Below, piece after piece: positions 23,601 to 34,461 of a DNA stretch of 64,000 bases; position 1 is the first letter of the stretch; each line of letters starts with the position of its first letter. The DNA is from Aplidium turbinatum. Taxonomy: Eukaryota; Chordata; Ascidiacea; Aplousobranchia; Polyclinidae. The notes under the pieces are model-generated. The model searched no databases, was not told where the DNA came from, and saw only the letters and a list, made by a program, of their open reading frames with translations. Both the position numbers and the translations under genes were made by a program. The stretch spans positions 11,656,001-11,720,000 of the forward strand of contig OU964934.1 in NCBI GenBank assembly GCA_918807975.1. The letters run 5' to 3'.

Positions 23601-26600
23601 TAGCAATGTTTATACCTCTTCTGACCATTTAGAGTTGCAACTTTTTCGGAATTTTTACTCTTTGAAAAATCACTGGAAAGCTCGATTCTAGTCTGTCTAG
23701 AAAACGATATTACCTTTGCACCATGCTGCAGTTTATTTTATTTATTTGTGTCAATTCAGACGTGGCTTGTTACCAGATTTATTGACGCAGCAACCAGATA
23801 CTTGCTGATTACAACATTTTTCGTGGCATCATGCCAAGCAGTTTCCATCAGTTGCTATTTTAAACCCTACCAAGTAACCTGTAAGCTTCTGCAGCTGCCA
23901 TCGCGGCATACCTTATAAGTTCATCTGACGACGTCAACAAATCGATTAGTTTTTTGCTGGAAAAACTGATACAATCACATGTTTAATTTTTATATGAAAA
24001 TCAAAAATACCTAGAAAGTTTTGTGAACTGACTACACGAAAGGTAGTGTCAGTGTGGTACGAATGCACATCAGTTAGTTGTGGCAGTACCAGTTGATGTT
24101 TCTCGGTGATTCTGGAAGTATTTCTCTTGAGTCTCTTAAAGCTTATTTGTAGAACTTTAAGTCTCTTTAAGCTTATTTGAAGAATTTTCTGTTACAACGC
24201 TAGAAGAGGTCTTCGATCAAGCCTAGTCCCTCAAGTTGGTAGTTTAAGAGCTATGTTAGTAGTCGAGGTGTTGTTACCTGCAGAGTAGAACAGGTGGTAG
24301 CCGATAATAATTCTAGCCACTAGGTATCATTAAACAAAAGGCTGAAATACGTTGTCAACCGCACACCCCTAGACTTAAACCGTTGTTCTTAGACTTTTCT
24401 CTCAACTGGCTATCATACTGTTGTTTTTGGATCGGCCTATCGGTACCGACATTTTTTTCGTCGGTTTTACTGACAACCGATTTAACCACAGACATCTCGA
24501 AATAGATTCCGAGCATCCATACACGTTTGCGCAATGCAATATGACAGCTTGACATCGTAATGCTCCTCATTACGCATCGATTGATTGAGTTGATATTTTC
24601 AACTGTTGATAATTAGCTGGTATTACATTACGTGCCAGACTTTGCGTGCATGTAAATCGCATAAATGGAGCCAACTTTCACTGTACGATATCCCGTGGTG
24701 TGATTATCACTTCAAAGAAGGTTTTTGCAGCTTATTCATTTGTGCCAACTGCACTTCATTCTGTGTCACGCGGTTATGGAAACAGTTATGCGCAACAGGC
24801 GTTAGTGGGACTGCAGTAAAAAGACGTTGAAAGGATTTTGAGGCTTGTTGATTTGTACATGTAGTCAAAGATTAGTTTTTAAGGAATTTAGCGCAAGTTT
24901 TGCTTAACTTTATCCTCGTTTTACTTATGCTATGTAGCTAAACTTTTAATCGAAACTAAATTTGTTTCCGCCTTTCAAAAGCAACATTTTCATGACGTTG
25001 GCTACAACTCATTCTCTTGCATGCTTAACAACTTTCAGTGAAATTTTGTGTGGAACAAAGCGAATTGTTATCCAATAGCACAGTTGCTAACCCTTTTCTA
25101 TGTGAAAATCTAATGAAATACAGTTTAATTGCTTATCATCTACCGAATAGTGTGGAATGTAATGATATAAAATAACGCATTTAAAAAGACAGGATTTTTT
25201 ACAACTTTTCAAAATTTTGAGAAAGCTAGTGATTTTTTTTTTGTCTAGCTTGAGGTTTTCTGAGTTCAGTTTCATTTAACCAGTTCCTCTTTTGTAAAGG
25301 TCTTCGATCGCATTAGGTTCAGTGCTGTCTGCGCTCAGTAATACGGTATGCATCAGCTGAGAATGCCTGGGAATAGCTTTAAGGCCAACACGATTGCCGT
25401 CCGTTCTGATTATGTCCAATATCCTATGATAAGCCACAGTGATCTTCTGAAGTCAAAAATTTCTCTTTCACCGACGCACCATAATTATTTCGACGTTCAA
25501 AGTACGTCTTTTACGTCGTCGGATGATTGTTGCTTCACTGAAAACAAAAACGACAATCACGAATTCAAGACTCACCGTTCCTTTAACTTGCCGCTTCCTC
25601 AAGACATCAACAAGATTCCTCGAAGTCATGGCAGTCCGAAATCCCCCAAGCTACTGGACATCTTCACTATCCACGAAGCCGATAAAGAAATACGCTCACC
25701 TTCGAAGATCTGTAGTCGGAAAAACTCTGAAAGTGACAGTTCCGAACTCAACGTACCAGCTTACTCATTTACGTCAAATCTGCGTCCAATGCCATTGTAT
25801 ATACGTTCGTGCTCTGATGAGGGTGAACAAAACGGCGTTCCAAAAGTTATTTCGAAAAACTCTTCCCTTTCACCGATGGTTTCTTTTGACCCTGTGAAGA
25901 CGGGCAATAAATCCCCCAAGCGATCGTTCTATAGGAGTCTCTATAACAAATTTGGGAAAAAGCCGGTCGGCGACTCTTTATGGGTACTGTACTTAGTCTT
26001 TGATTTTGTATGCATCTGCTGTCATGAACAAGACATGTATTGTTTCACTGTTGTTCAGTTTCTTTGAAGTGGTCTCCTCATTTTGAGTGCATCATGTTTT
26101 GTGTGTGAAGTTCTGCTTTGTTGCCAGAAGTTCATCACTAGTGGCAGCAATGAATTATGCTTCATTTTAATTGTTTTAATCAACTTTGTCATGCATGATT
26201 GGATAAGGTTTACATGAATTGATGTTTTGTTCGATTGGGAACAGAATGCAGCAAAAAGTGTTTCATTTATATCCACCTTTTCATGTGAATTTTGTTTAAT
26301 ATTTATGCAATAATGGCATTAAAGTTAGTTTGAAATTTCTACAGTAGCACTGTTTGCGTCTTTGTTTTTTTGTTTGTTTGTTTTTTTCATTTCATTGTGG
26401 GAGTCCGTATTCTATGACTGAGAACATCTCTCGGTACTCTGGATCCTGACAGTTTCGCACACTGTACTTCAGATTGTATGCTTCGGACAATGACGTAGTT
26501 TTTCAACCAGAATTGACTGAGCGAACTGTCCGCTTGTCGTTGAAGTGTAATTGCCTATGAACTATTCCATAAAAAAAAACTTTCGTCATTCAGTAGGTCC

Positions 26601-29600
26601 CTTATTGGAAAGCTGTCTTTTAAGTGCGTTGCTCTACCCCACTCTCTGAAAGTTGAACCATTGTTGGCTTCTGTGTGTGCAAAGGCAGTATTTCCACTAT
26701 AGGGGTAGAAAACACAAAACAAATATATTTGAGCAGGAACAATATCTTAAACAAAAAGGTAAAAACTTTCCCGCCTTTTTCAGAACCAGGTTGATCCCGT
26801 GGATGCCGACATCTTTGCTCAGAAGCTACAGTTAGTGGATAATGAAGAAGATGATGTTGATTCAAAAAAGAAAAAAGATAAAACTAAGAAGAAAAAACCA
26901 GGTACATTCCCATCAGCATTTCCTATATAAAAAAGTTTTTCATTTCAACTTTCACGTCATTCTGCAGCAGCTTAAGAACACCAACATGTGTTTTTGCTGA
27001 TGATAACGACTCTACATATCTTTCTGAATATCGTAGATTTCTAGCTCATCATCATCCTAATTCGGTTTGGTCCCCACTAGTGGGGTTGGCCGATTCTTTC
27101 CTTGCAGCGATTGCCTTCACTCCTTTTCTCCATCTCATTCTGTCTATCGCAATGACCTAATATAATTTTATTTGCGTCACTTACAGTTGGGTAAATGTTT
27201 GCGTAAACTCATTGTTCATTGCTATCAACTTTGTGGCTAGCTATGTGCAATCTCAAGAAGTTGTTCTTCTTTCTCTAGCCCGCCATGGTTCGGATGCAAA
27301 GAATTCAGACAAAGTTCGTAGCAAACTGAAAAAGTTCATCAACAGAAGACCTACTTTTGAAAGCTTACAAGAGAGAGGGATAATTAAAGGTTAGTTTCTA
27401 AGCAACTAATTTAATGTCACAAAATACAACAGCTAGATTGACACCCGGCTATTGGTTTCTATTCTAAACTGATGATACAAATTAATGAATCTTTAATTTG
27501 TCACTTTCTCCACATTATAGAGCATCCGAATTCCGAAGTGATAACGTTAATTTATTTGATCTCTTTCCAACTACAACTGAAAATCACCCTTGTAGCGGTA
27601 GCAAGACATTACGAGAGTTGCCAAACGCTGGCAAACGTCCACTGTGTGTCAGTTAGTCTGATTAATTGCGGCGAAGAATAAGACCGTTAAGTAACAATAA
27701 ACTCCCGCGATGTTGAAATCATCTGAAAGGAAATTTTTGCTAGCACTTTTTGCAAATACAGTAATTACCAAGCTGATGCAAGCATAACTTTAATGCATGC
27801 AGTTGTACTTTTAAGTCGTTTGTGTCACAACGCGGTGTGCAAAATGTCATTATAATAATACAACTGATAATATCAATGTAGTCCAATGCCACTCATACCC
27901 CTATTTTCGAACCAAAATATTGACTTTCATCTTCGTTTTTTTCATATTTATTCTAGTTGGTTGGCCACCTACGCGCAAGCAAACGCCCGGGTATGATGGT
28001 CCTTGTTTTGAAATAGTTTATTTTGACTGCAGAAACCGTGTTCGGTTGCCCTCTGGATCATTTAAGTGAGAAAGAGCACACCACTGTCCCGAACTTTGTC
28101 AAGATGTGCGTGGAAGAAGTGGAAAGGCGGGGTTCGTTCAATACTAAGTATTTCGCTGGCAACATCGGTCGGTTTTTGCATTAATTCAACGTCTGTAGAC
28201 ATTGAATCAATGTAAAGCGGGCCATTTTTTTTTCAATTTGTTAGGACTGAATAAGCTATCATCAGCCCTTTCATTTGTTGTTGTCAGCAAAACTCACAGA
28301 TTTCGATTGAATAACAATTTAACGTTGCTTCTAAACTAAGTGGTACTGTAAGTAGGGGTGGTAAAAGGATAGACTCTCGGCCTCAGAGGCTCACACGACG
28401 AAGAAGAAGTAGGCTAATATAATTAAATCGAACTCATGCCAACCCAAGGGCACTACGACGTTTTATTGTCACGTTTGTCTTCTTTTTTCAACTGCAATAT
28501 TTAACTTGTGATTTGTCATGTATTAAAGTTTATTAGCAACTTGGGCCAAAAGACTCTTGTTGACATTAAAGTTTGTTCAGGTTTAGACGTTGATGGCATA
28601 TACAGAGTAAGCGGAAACTTATCACACGTACAAAAGTTAAGATACCTCATCGACAGAGGTAAGTTGCTTGCTTGCATATAGCATGACTGTTTTGCTCACT
28701 TTCAGCGAAGCAGCTGCACTTTTGTCTTTCTGGAAATCGGATTTGTTAATAAAAAGTAGATTCATTCTTGGCAAGTTATTTTGACATTACCAAACTCAAA
28801 GCAACGTTTGGCAACTACTGCGACTTTACACAAACACTTCAAAAACGAGTAAAGCTTAATTGAAAAAGAGAAACTTATTTAAAGTTTTTAATATTAACAA
28901 AACTTTTGATGGCTTTAAAACTTTTAACAACACACTAGGCTTTTGACAAGTCACAACCAGTGCTACCGTGACACTGTTTCCAATACGAAGACAAAGAAAT
29001 AACAAAGTAGTGGTTTTACCAAATGGAACTCTCAGTGTATTGCATATCATTCATCAAGCACTGTGCCGGAAACGATTAGTTTCAGCAGTTCTTTGTTCTC
29101 AGAAAGCACCTAACAGTAGTAGCACTGTCAAGCTTCTACGTTGCAGCGTCTGCCTTAGCTGCTATCAGTACTTAGCTGCGTTAATGTATTCTATACCTCT
29201 TCAAAGTATGGGTCACTCAACCAAAGCGATGAGAAACACGTTTGATTTTGTGTCGCTGAAAATAAGACGTAACAAAACACAAGTCATTAATATATTATTT
29301 GAATGAATGACTTGAAAATAGGGCCTCAAATTCAAAATGAACCACAGAACTATTGTGTTGGCCTGTAAAAACCGATGTCGTGAAAACTACTACGTAGTCG
29401 TAGACGAATCAATCATTTCATAAGCTATTGACTTTCTCTATGTCGGAAGCTTTAATTTGAAAAAATTTGCCGAGAATAAGCCAGAGTTTTTTAATTTTTA
29501 TGTTCATTTTCTGAAGGGTTCCCGGACGCGAAATTTTTTTTCCCACGAGATTTCTGTCTCATTGATTTTAGTCACTTTAAAAGTAAGATTTTCCGAAAGT

Positions 29601-31619
29601 GTTTGAGAGATTGGTTGATTCAGATTGCGAAATAACTATTTGCCAATAAAATTCTGCAATGATAATAAAATATAAGCTTTCCCTAACCCTACTTTTTTGA
29701 AAAGCTCTTGTGCACCGCAAAAATTAATTTAAAAAAAAAAAGTTTGACTTGGACGGGCGTCGAACCCTCGTTCTCACGATTACTAGGCGGACGACGATAC
29801 CACTGAACCAACCGTGCCAACGAGAGAATGTTGCATTCACACGGTTTTAATACAAACTTTTACCAAAATATCTAAATGAGACAGAAATCTCGTGGGAAAA
29901 AATATTTCGCTTCCCGGACGGCAAAATTTGTAATTTTTACATTGATTCAACGTCTGCATTTAATGCAAAAATGACCGATATTGCTGCCTGGGTTGTCACA
30001 AGGCTGGTGCGCTTGTAAGACGGGGGTGGTCCAATATTTATAAAACACGATGTTGCAACCTTGATTACAACAACACTTATTGCGTACAGTTTTGTACTTC
30101 CGCTCATAACGACGTGGTACGATGACGACATCCTAGTCACAACAATTATATTATGATCACATGATGAAAAGTAGGGAAATTACACTGTGAGCGACTGAAA
30201 GTTGCAGAACTTCCAACCGATCTGCTTTGAAGCATGATGTTGTGATATACAACAATTACAAGCACTCGTTTTGAAAGACCAATACAGAGCAAAAAATGGG
30301 TAACTTCTTGAAGCTTTACAGCACCATGGCCGAAGAGCACCAATCTTCATAAATACCGATCGCTTTTTTTACACTGGAGAAGAAGTAGTGTTGCGTTTCT
30401 TTTATTTTAGCATCATATTTTCGATTAGCTCAAAAGTCGTTGCTATTAATCATTTTTTATTCGTCTGCAGATGAACCGGTGAACTTAAGCGACCCCCAGT
30501 GGGAGGACATCCACCTCATCACCGGTGCCCTTAAAATGTTCTTGCGCGAACTTCCTGAACCTGTTTTTCCCTTCGATTTTTTTGATAAATTTATTTATGC
30601 TTGCAGTAAGTGCGATTCGTATTACATAACCAATAATCATGTTTAACTGACTTCAAAGCTCAATCTCACATCGATACCAACGTTTTTTCACGATACTTGA
30701 CGGACTGAATTATCAATTTTGTTTGTGCTAGTTAAGTTGCAAGAAAGTTCGCGTTCTTTGAACTTAGGTCAGTGCAATCGTGATGGCTACTCCTTAGTCC
30801 TTAGGTCATAAGAACAGACTAATTAAGCACGTGTGTCATGACTACGAGCCAATTGAAGATGTGACTGACGAGGCTACACCATTCACGGCTGCCACGGTCG
30901 TGACTTAAATTTGAAATGGTCATTTTTATTACCTTTTTATTTGACAACTAATTTGAATTTTACAGAAATGCACGATGAAAGACAAAGAATAAATGCGATG
31001 AAGCATTTGGTGCAGACAATGCCTCCCGCCAACCAGGACACCCTTAGGTATCTCATGAAACATTTTTGCAGGTAAGTCAGGCCGGTTGCTTGATAGCCGT
31101 TGATGAATAATAATGTACCTGGTGTGATGAGTACTACTACAGAAATGCGTAGATTCCTGTTCTTGTAAGCTGGAGTGAATCATTTGCCAAGTCACTATTT
31201 GGCAATTGCCTAGGTTATGATTAAGATTCAACGCAAGCTTGTTTCACTGGCTTTGCTACAGCTTCTCTGAGCGTGATGCATCAATTTTTAAGACCAACGG
31301 CTCACACAGTAGATTCTATGGCTCGTGTTGAGAGTTGGATCAGTGGTGCAAACTTGAAAGAATTTTTCGCGATAAATCTCGACTCTGGTTCGTTTTCTTG
31401 AATTAGTTTTTGTTTTTTAGCGTTGTAGAGCACAGCTCGAAGAATCGCATGCAAGTGCAGAACATCGCCATCGTGTTTGGACCAACGTTGCTTTTGAAGC
31501 CACCGGATGAAACCAGATCAGACCAGAGTGGGAGCGGGCAGATGGCGATCTTCATGGTCTACCAGAACCAAATCATAGACACGATGTTAACGGAATACGA
31601 CATTATCTTTGGGCAATAA
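10966..31619 (+). CDS. Rho GTPase-activating protein, ARHGAP12/15/27 type (SH3-WW-PH-RhoGAP)
   Basis: A GTPase-activating protein that would stimulate GTP hydrolysis by Rho-family GTPases (Rac/Cdc42 for this family). The start is fixed by an in-frame TAA two codons upstream. I see 24 exons with GT-AG borders and matching phases: 10966-11125, 11526-11607, 11903-12076, 12503-12605, 13023-13073, 13903-13960, 14238-14410, 14913-15050, 15518-15627, 15955-16372, 16883-16966, 17108-17446, 18378-18434, 18935-19075, 19365-19466, 19994-20092, 25357-25983, 26784-26901, 27279-27389, 28033-28131, 28581-28658, 30471-30605, 30966-31071, 31421-31619. The product is about 1250 residues, longer than human ARHGAP12/27 (about 850-890) because of a long low-complexity middle and a 209-residue linker. 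Small internal exons such as 18378-18434 need RNA support. Confidence 0.93.
12740..12806 (-). repeat. LINE 3' end fragment (family B), RhoGAP intron
   Basis: On the minus strand this reads GGGTGGTAAAAGGATAGACC and then CCCCAGAGGCACACACGACA followed by AAGAAGAA. The same 3' end is found at 28354-28411 and in weaker form at 51421-51470. A GAA tail and lack of the rest of the element point to severe 5' truncation. Confidence 0.6.
14913..16966 (+). CDS. RhoGAP exons 8-11: WW domains and charged spacer
   Basis: Exon 14913-15050 encodes an atypical WW domain (DGWELQLDDQTNSKYYLNS) in which the usual second tryptophan is replaced in EMRVKPP. Exon 15955-16372 has a Ser- and Lys-rich spacer ending in a WW-like segment (GWYKEPGHDGEDTVFVREST). 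Exon 16883-16966 encodes a canonical WW end (WHEMLDNQSGEYYYFN, then ETSWQLPQ). Human ARHGAP27 has three WW domains and ARHGAP12 two; this arrangement is nearer to three. WW domains bind PPxY-like motifs. How far the first one still binds is uncertain. Confidence 0.8.
18529..18623. mobile_element. Palindromic MITE (family P), RhoGAP intron
   Basis: Hairpin with outer ends ACACAGCAAAATCTG / GGATTTTGCTGTCTGGGG and the inner palindrome ATTGATTCAACGTATGCAGA / CGTTGAATTAATGTAAA. About 95 bp, no coding capacity. Confidence 0.8.
18935..20092 (+). CDS. RhoGAP exons 14-16: PH domain
   Basis: Three in-phase exons encode a pleckstrin-homology domain: MIERQGRLHWTKL, then NWIQQWVILLANNLLFYKD, then GANIEWAKDKSSKKN, then the C-terminal helix ISTINKWLTAIKETIQ with its invariant Trp. 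The IEWAKDKSSKKN phrase is typical of the ARHGAP12/27 group. The domain probably targets the protein to membrane phosphoinositides. A palindromic MITE lies in each of the two introns between these exons. Confidence 0.9.
19150..19243. mobile_element. Palindromic MITE (family P), PH-domain intron
   Basis: Same inner palindrome (ATTCAATGTCTGCAGACGTT). The right arm is interrupted by a G-run (about 19221-19230). Confidence 0.75.
19897..19982. mobile_element. Palindromic MITE (family P), PH-domain intron
   Basis: Inner palindrome ATTGATTCAACGTCTGCACA with its complement. The copy ends 10-15 bp before the splice acceptor of exon 19994-20092, close to the branch point and polypyrimidine tract. Confidence 0.75.
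20777..20832. repeat. Partial palindromic MITE (family P)
   Basis: Holds ATTGAATCAACGCCTGCAGA and part of the right arm. The outer ends are degraded. Confidence 0.55.
21342..21410. mobile_element. Palindromic MITE (family P), internally deleted
   Basis: The outer ends are well kept (CCCAAACAACAAAATCCGTC / GACGGATTTTGCTGTCTGGG), but the central palindrome is shortened. It is therefore informative for the outer terminal repeat. Confidence 0.7.
22345..22411. mobile_element. Palindromic MITE (family P)
   Basis: The left arm (AGACAACAAAATCGGTCG and ATTCAACGTCTGCAGACG) is fuller than the right arm. Confidence 0.7.
23423..23593. repeat. Palindromic MITE with a 36-bp internal minisatellite
   Basis: Starting at 23427, 23463 and 23499 a 36-bp unit repeats (AATTCAACGTCTGCAGACTG then GAAAGGAATTGCCTAG), and the last copy at 23535 runs into the MITE's right arm ending TTTGCTGTCTAG. 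One arm of a family P element has been tandemly expanded. Confidence 0.8.
25357..25983 (+). CDS. RhoGAP exon 17: long serine-rich linker, possible alternative start
   Basis: The largest exon (about 209 residues) lies between the PH and GAP parts and has no recognised domain. It is rich in Ser, Pro, Lys and Asn with several SPK/SPKS-like phosphosite contexts (for example RSHGSPKSPKLLD). It follows a 5.3-kb intron, the longest of the gene. Splicing to CAG at 25354-25356 keeps the frame. An in-frame ATG at 25348 is preceded directly by an in-frame TAA, so the exon could also be the first coding exon of a shorter PH-less isoform. Which is true cannot be told from sequence alone. Confidence 0.7.
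26784..31619 (+). CDS. RhoGAP exons 18-24: polybasic stretch and catalytic RhoGAP domain
   Basis: A polybasic run (SKKKKDKTKKKK) precedes the catalytic domain. The domain opens with KLKKFINRRPTFESLQERG and VFGCPLDHL. It carries the arginine finger in GIYRVSG (28581-28658, about residue 1090), the helix WEDIHLITGALKMFLRELPE, the NRMQVQNIAIVFGPTLL motif with the invariant Asn, and ends YDIIFGQ. All catalytic landmarks are present, so the domain should be active. The domain is spread over seven exons, all in phase 1 until the last join, which is phase 2. Confidence 0.93.
27054..27152 (-). repeat. LINE 3' end fragment (family C), RhoGAP intron
   Basis: On the minus strand this reads as the end of a LINE ORF, with phrases like NEMEKRSEGN, and then GGGGACCAAACCGAATTAGG followed by an ATG/GAT-rich tail. 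Strongly truncated. A similar (GATGAT)n-type 3' tail occurs at 46660-46705. Confidence 0.55.
28158..28230. mobile_element. Palindromic MITE (family P)
   Basis: Inner part ATTAATTCAACGTCTGTAGA and its complement. The outer ends are degraded. The copy begins about 25 bp after the donor of exon 28033-28131. Confidence 0.65.
28354..28411 (+). repeat. LINE 3' end fragment (family B), second copy
   Basis: Reads GGGTGGTAAAAGGATAGACT, CTCGGCCTCAGAGGCTCACA and then CGACGAAGAAGAAG. It is the plus-strand counterpart of the 12740-12806 fragment. Confidence 0.6.
29528..29910. mobile_element. Foldback MITE with 9-bp TSD and tRNA-like core
   Basis: Inverted ends start GCGAAATTTTTT and share CCCACGAGATTTCTGTCTCA over about 36 bp. 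The flanking word TTCCCGGAC is an exact 9-bp duplication (29519-29527 and 29911-29919). The interior carries a minus-strand tRNA-like sequence (29742-29822). The 9-bp duplication suggests a Mutator-like origin, as for the larger element at 6818-7705, although the terminal sequences differ. It sits in a RhoGAP intron. Confidence 0.78.
29742..29822 (-). other. tRNA-like relic inside foldback MITE
   Basis: On the minus strand it has a D-arm/A-box-like GGTTCAGTGGTATCG and a T-arm/B-box-like GAGGGTTCGACGCCCG, about 45 bp apart. These recall Gly/Asp/Glu/Val-type tRNAs. The acceptor and anticodon stems do not pair well, so it is not called a functional tRNA gene. Confidence 0.5.
29928..29994. mobile_element. 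Palindromic MITE (family P), 9 bp past a foldback MITE
   Basis: Inner part ATTGATTCAACGTCTGCATT and right end GACCGATATTGCTGCCTGGG. Two unrelated MITEs lie almost side by side here. Confidence 0.7.
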
Positions 31620-32022
31620 CCCGCCTTCACCAAGCAGAGCACCTCAAAGTATATCACCGTTTGCGCGCCTTCAGCCAATGCGGACGTAGTATCGGCGGAG
31701 CGTGAATCCAATCATTCCTTGGCCTTTCCTTCTCGAGTGCTGGATTGCATCGTGCCTTAAACTTCTCACGCCGTTTAAACGTACATGCTTTATCACATAT
31801 GACGTCAGAAGTGCTTTATTATGGGTTTATGATGACGTATACTTTCATTAGTTTGCTTTTCTTTGAAACCCGTTGATGGCGTACGCAAGACCAAACTATG
31901 TCAACAACTCCTTGTTGGCAAGGCAGCAATTGAAGAGATACCCACCAATTGTGGCCATTGCATTCTCTCAGTATTGAAGTTTTGTAAGGTTCACATATTT
32001 TTGCAAGTCTGGAAACAGCGTA

Positions 32023-32109
32023 CCCAGGCAGCAAATTAACCGTTTTTTACATTGATTCAATGTCTGCAGACGTTGAATCAATGTAAAAATGCTTGATTTG
32101 TTGTCTGGG
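32023..32109. mobile_element. Palindromic MITE (family P), full-length, TA flanks
   Basis: Best complete copy, 87 bp. It starts CCCAGGCAGCAAATTAACCG, has the inner palindrome ATTGATTCAATGTCTGCAGA / CGTTGAATCAATGTAAAAA, and ends TTGTTGTCTGGG. The dinucleotide TA flanks both sides (32021-32022 and 32110-32111), which fits a TA-target (Tc1/mariner-like) insertion. Confidence 0.8.
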
Positions 32110-32835
32110 TAGTGATGTGCTCTGTGCTCACTTACGTTCATCGTAAGTTTACGAATGAACTTAAGGTGACGACATATGCAATGTCTGAACTATTTTGATG
32201 GAAAAGACCTTGAAAGTTTGTTACTGAGCTTAATTACAAAACGAGACGTCATTCAACAGAAGTTACTTGAGCCTGCATTGATCTCAAGCACACTCTGGCA
32301 CAACTCTAGTTTTCAGTATCGCATGATGCTGGATATTAAATGAGATTGCTTCGTCGAAATGAACACTAATTTTTCCGGTTTTGTTGAATATATACTCTGA
32401 ACTAGCGCAGACTTGTTATAAATATTTCCAGCGTTTTGTCAGTAACGACGACTGTCTTCGAGATCAACAGTAAAACAAGCGATTGCGAAATTCCTGAACA
32501 TGCTTCAGAACCAGATACATGCAGAAGATTTTTTTTTTTATTTATATTGTCTTCCAGTTGATTCACAGCAAAGCACTTTGTCTACCACATAACGAAAGTA
32601 TTTTGCCTTGTCCACCATGAATTTTAGCCGATTTGCTTAAATTTTCACATTGATTTGAATTGGGTTGCTTTTGTGGCAAGGGCATGCTGCTATTTGCAGT
32701 CAGTAAACTTTTGGTGCACTTACAGTATAGTGAATATTCACAATACTTGTGATTACGCTGCGCAGAACTCCACTGCGCGTTGCTCACGCCGCCCTGTGAG
32801 ATTCGGTGCATTTGTGTTTTTGCACCGGACAGCTC

Positions 32836-32885
32836 CCTAGACAGCAAAAACCTTCATTTTTACGTTTATTCAACGTCTTCTCAGT
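32836..32885. repeat. Half copy of palindromic MITE (family P)
   Basis: Left arm only: CCTAGACAGCAAAAACC and TTATTCAACGTCTTC. The right arm is missing. Confidence 0.55.
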
Positions 32886-33685
32886 TTTGAATAGAGAGAG
32901 ATGCATAATTTTTATCCTATTTTTACGAAAATTGCTGCAGTCTTAAACATGATTTGCTACTTCATTGTTAGGTTCAGCGTGTTCTCATGCATGTTGAAAT
33001 ATCGTCAAATTGACACTTTGAAGCTGTATTGCAGGCTATGCATTTTTTTTGCAGCATATACCAACCGTAAATGAGTCTGAAAGAACGTCTGGATATTATT
33101 AACATTTCTATTATGACGTAATTACGCTCATTACCAGCCCGACAGCGTCGTCTGAATCCGTTGCATTAATTAATTGCATAGTTTTGTGCTATTTTTATCA
33201 GCAAATAACCTGCAGTTCTGCGAACAATTTGCACGGCGACAAACCCCGAGTAAGTCGTTTTACATTTGGGATTCCATCTGCATAAAAATCATAGGACTTT
33301 TGTTTCTGTTTTTTTTATATGCATTCTTCCCATACAGCAGTTTTGATTCCAAATTTTTGAATATAAATTTACAGCATTACAAACACGAGAAGGTCTTTCA
33401 GAATCAACTATGTTTATATTTTGTTGATACTGTAATAGAAAGCGGTATCTGAGAACATCCGTAACAAACATTAGTCTTTTTTACGTTGATTTTCAACGTC
33501 TACAGACATTACAACAATGCAACAGAGATCACTTCTGCTTGTGAGGATCGTATGTGCATTTAAGGTTTGGCATTTTTTTAAAACTAGTTCACCATCGAAT
33601 TTGTGGTTGCTGCAGCATTATATCCCAAGCAACATAGTCCAGTTTCGCTGTGTGCTTTTGCGTGCTAACTTGTCCTTTTCTATAC

Positions 33686-33769
33686 ACCAAATCAACCGTT
33701 TTTTTACATTGATTCAACGTCTGCAGATAATGAATTAATGTAAAAACGATTGATTTGCTGTCTGGGTTG
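33686..33769. mobile_element. Palindromic MITE (family P)
   Basis: Near-complete copy: CCAAATCAACCG, inner ATTGATTCAACGTCTGCAGA, right end GATTGATTTGCTGTCTGGGT. Degraded neighbours with the same core lie at 33479-33522 and 33806-33842. Confidence 0.75.
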
Positions 33770-34391
33770 ATACGATGGATTAACTTGATTTCAGTCAGAA
33801 AAATCTGTTCTTTATACATTGATTCAGCGTCTGCAGGCGTATTTTTCTTGCAGGGATTGGCTTTGCGTTATGGAGATTCGACGTATTGTGATCGTCGCAC
33901 CACGCGTTAAAATGTTCTTGTTTTGCATCGAATTCTCGTAAATTAACAATCTTTGTCGTGCATGGAAATGATTTCTTTTATTTACGTTTCTCTGTCGTTT
34001 TGTTGAAAACCATAGTTTCTGCAAGACGGAATTCCTGAAGAGATTTTGTTTTATGTTGTCTTTCATTGACTTTATTAATCGTAAGCATTCAAACAGCAAT
34101 GCAACTGATGCTGACTAAAAGCCGAATAGCGCTCCTCATCAACAAAACCTTGCTTTATTTCTATCACATTTTCTATATGTTTTAATAAATAATTTTTAAT
34201 TAACTAGAACTTGAGTTGTCTTTTTGTTATTGATCTTGTCGATTTTTGCAGCTACTTTTCATTTTAATTTGTTCCACACAAATTAACCAAAAACAACGCT
34301 TTATTGTATATGAGTGTCGTTTGATGTGCATATTCTTACCACGATGTGACTTCTAATCACCTTCTACTCACACACGCCCCCCCCCCCCCCC

Positions 34392-34461
34392 CCAGACAGC
34401 AAAATCTGTCATTGTTTAGATTGATTCAACGTCTGTAAAAATGACCGATTTTGCTGGCTGT
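34392..34461. mobile_element. Palindromic MITE (family P) after a C-run
   Basis: Starts CCAGACAGCAAAATCTGTCA right after a long C tract (about 34378-34393) and ends GACCGATTTTGCTGGCTG. The centre is shortened. Confidence 0.75.

Noticed and set aside
23410-23691. CRISPR-like array suggested by 36-bp direct repeats
   Set aside because: There are no unique spacers. The unit is a MITE arm in tandem, and the DNA is eukaryotic.
29742-29822. Functional tRNA gene on the minus strand
   Set aside because: Acceptor and anticodon stems do not pair, and the sequence lies inside a foldback MITE. It is kept only as a tRNA-like relic.
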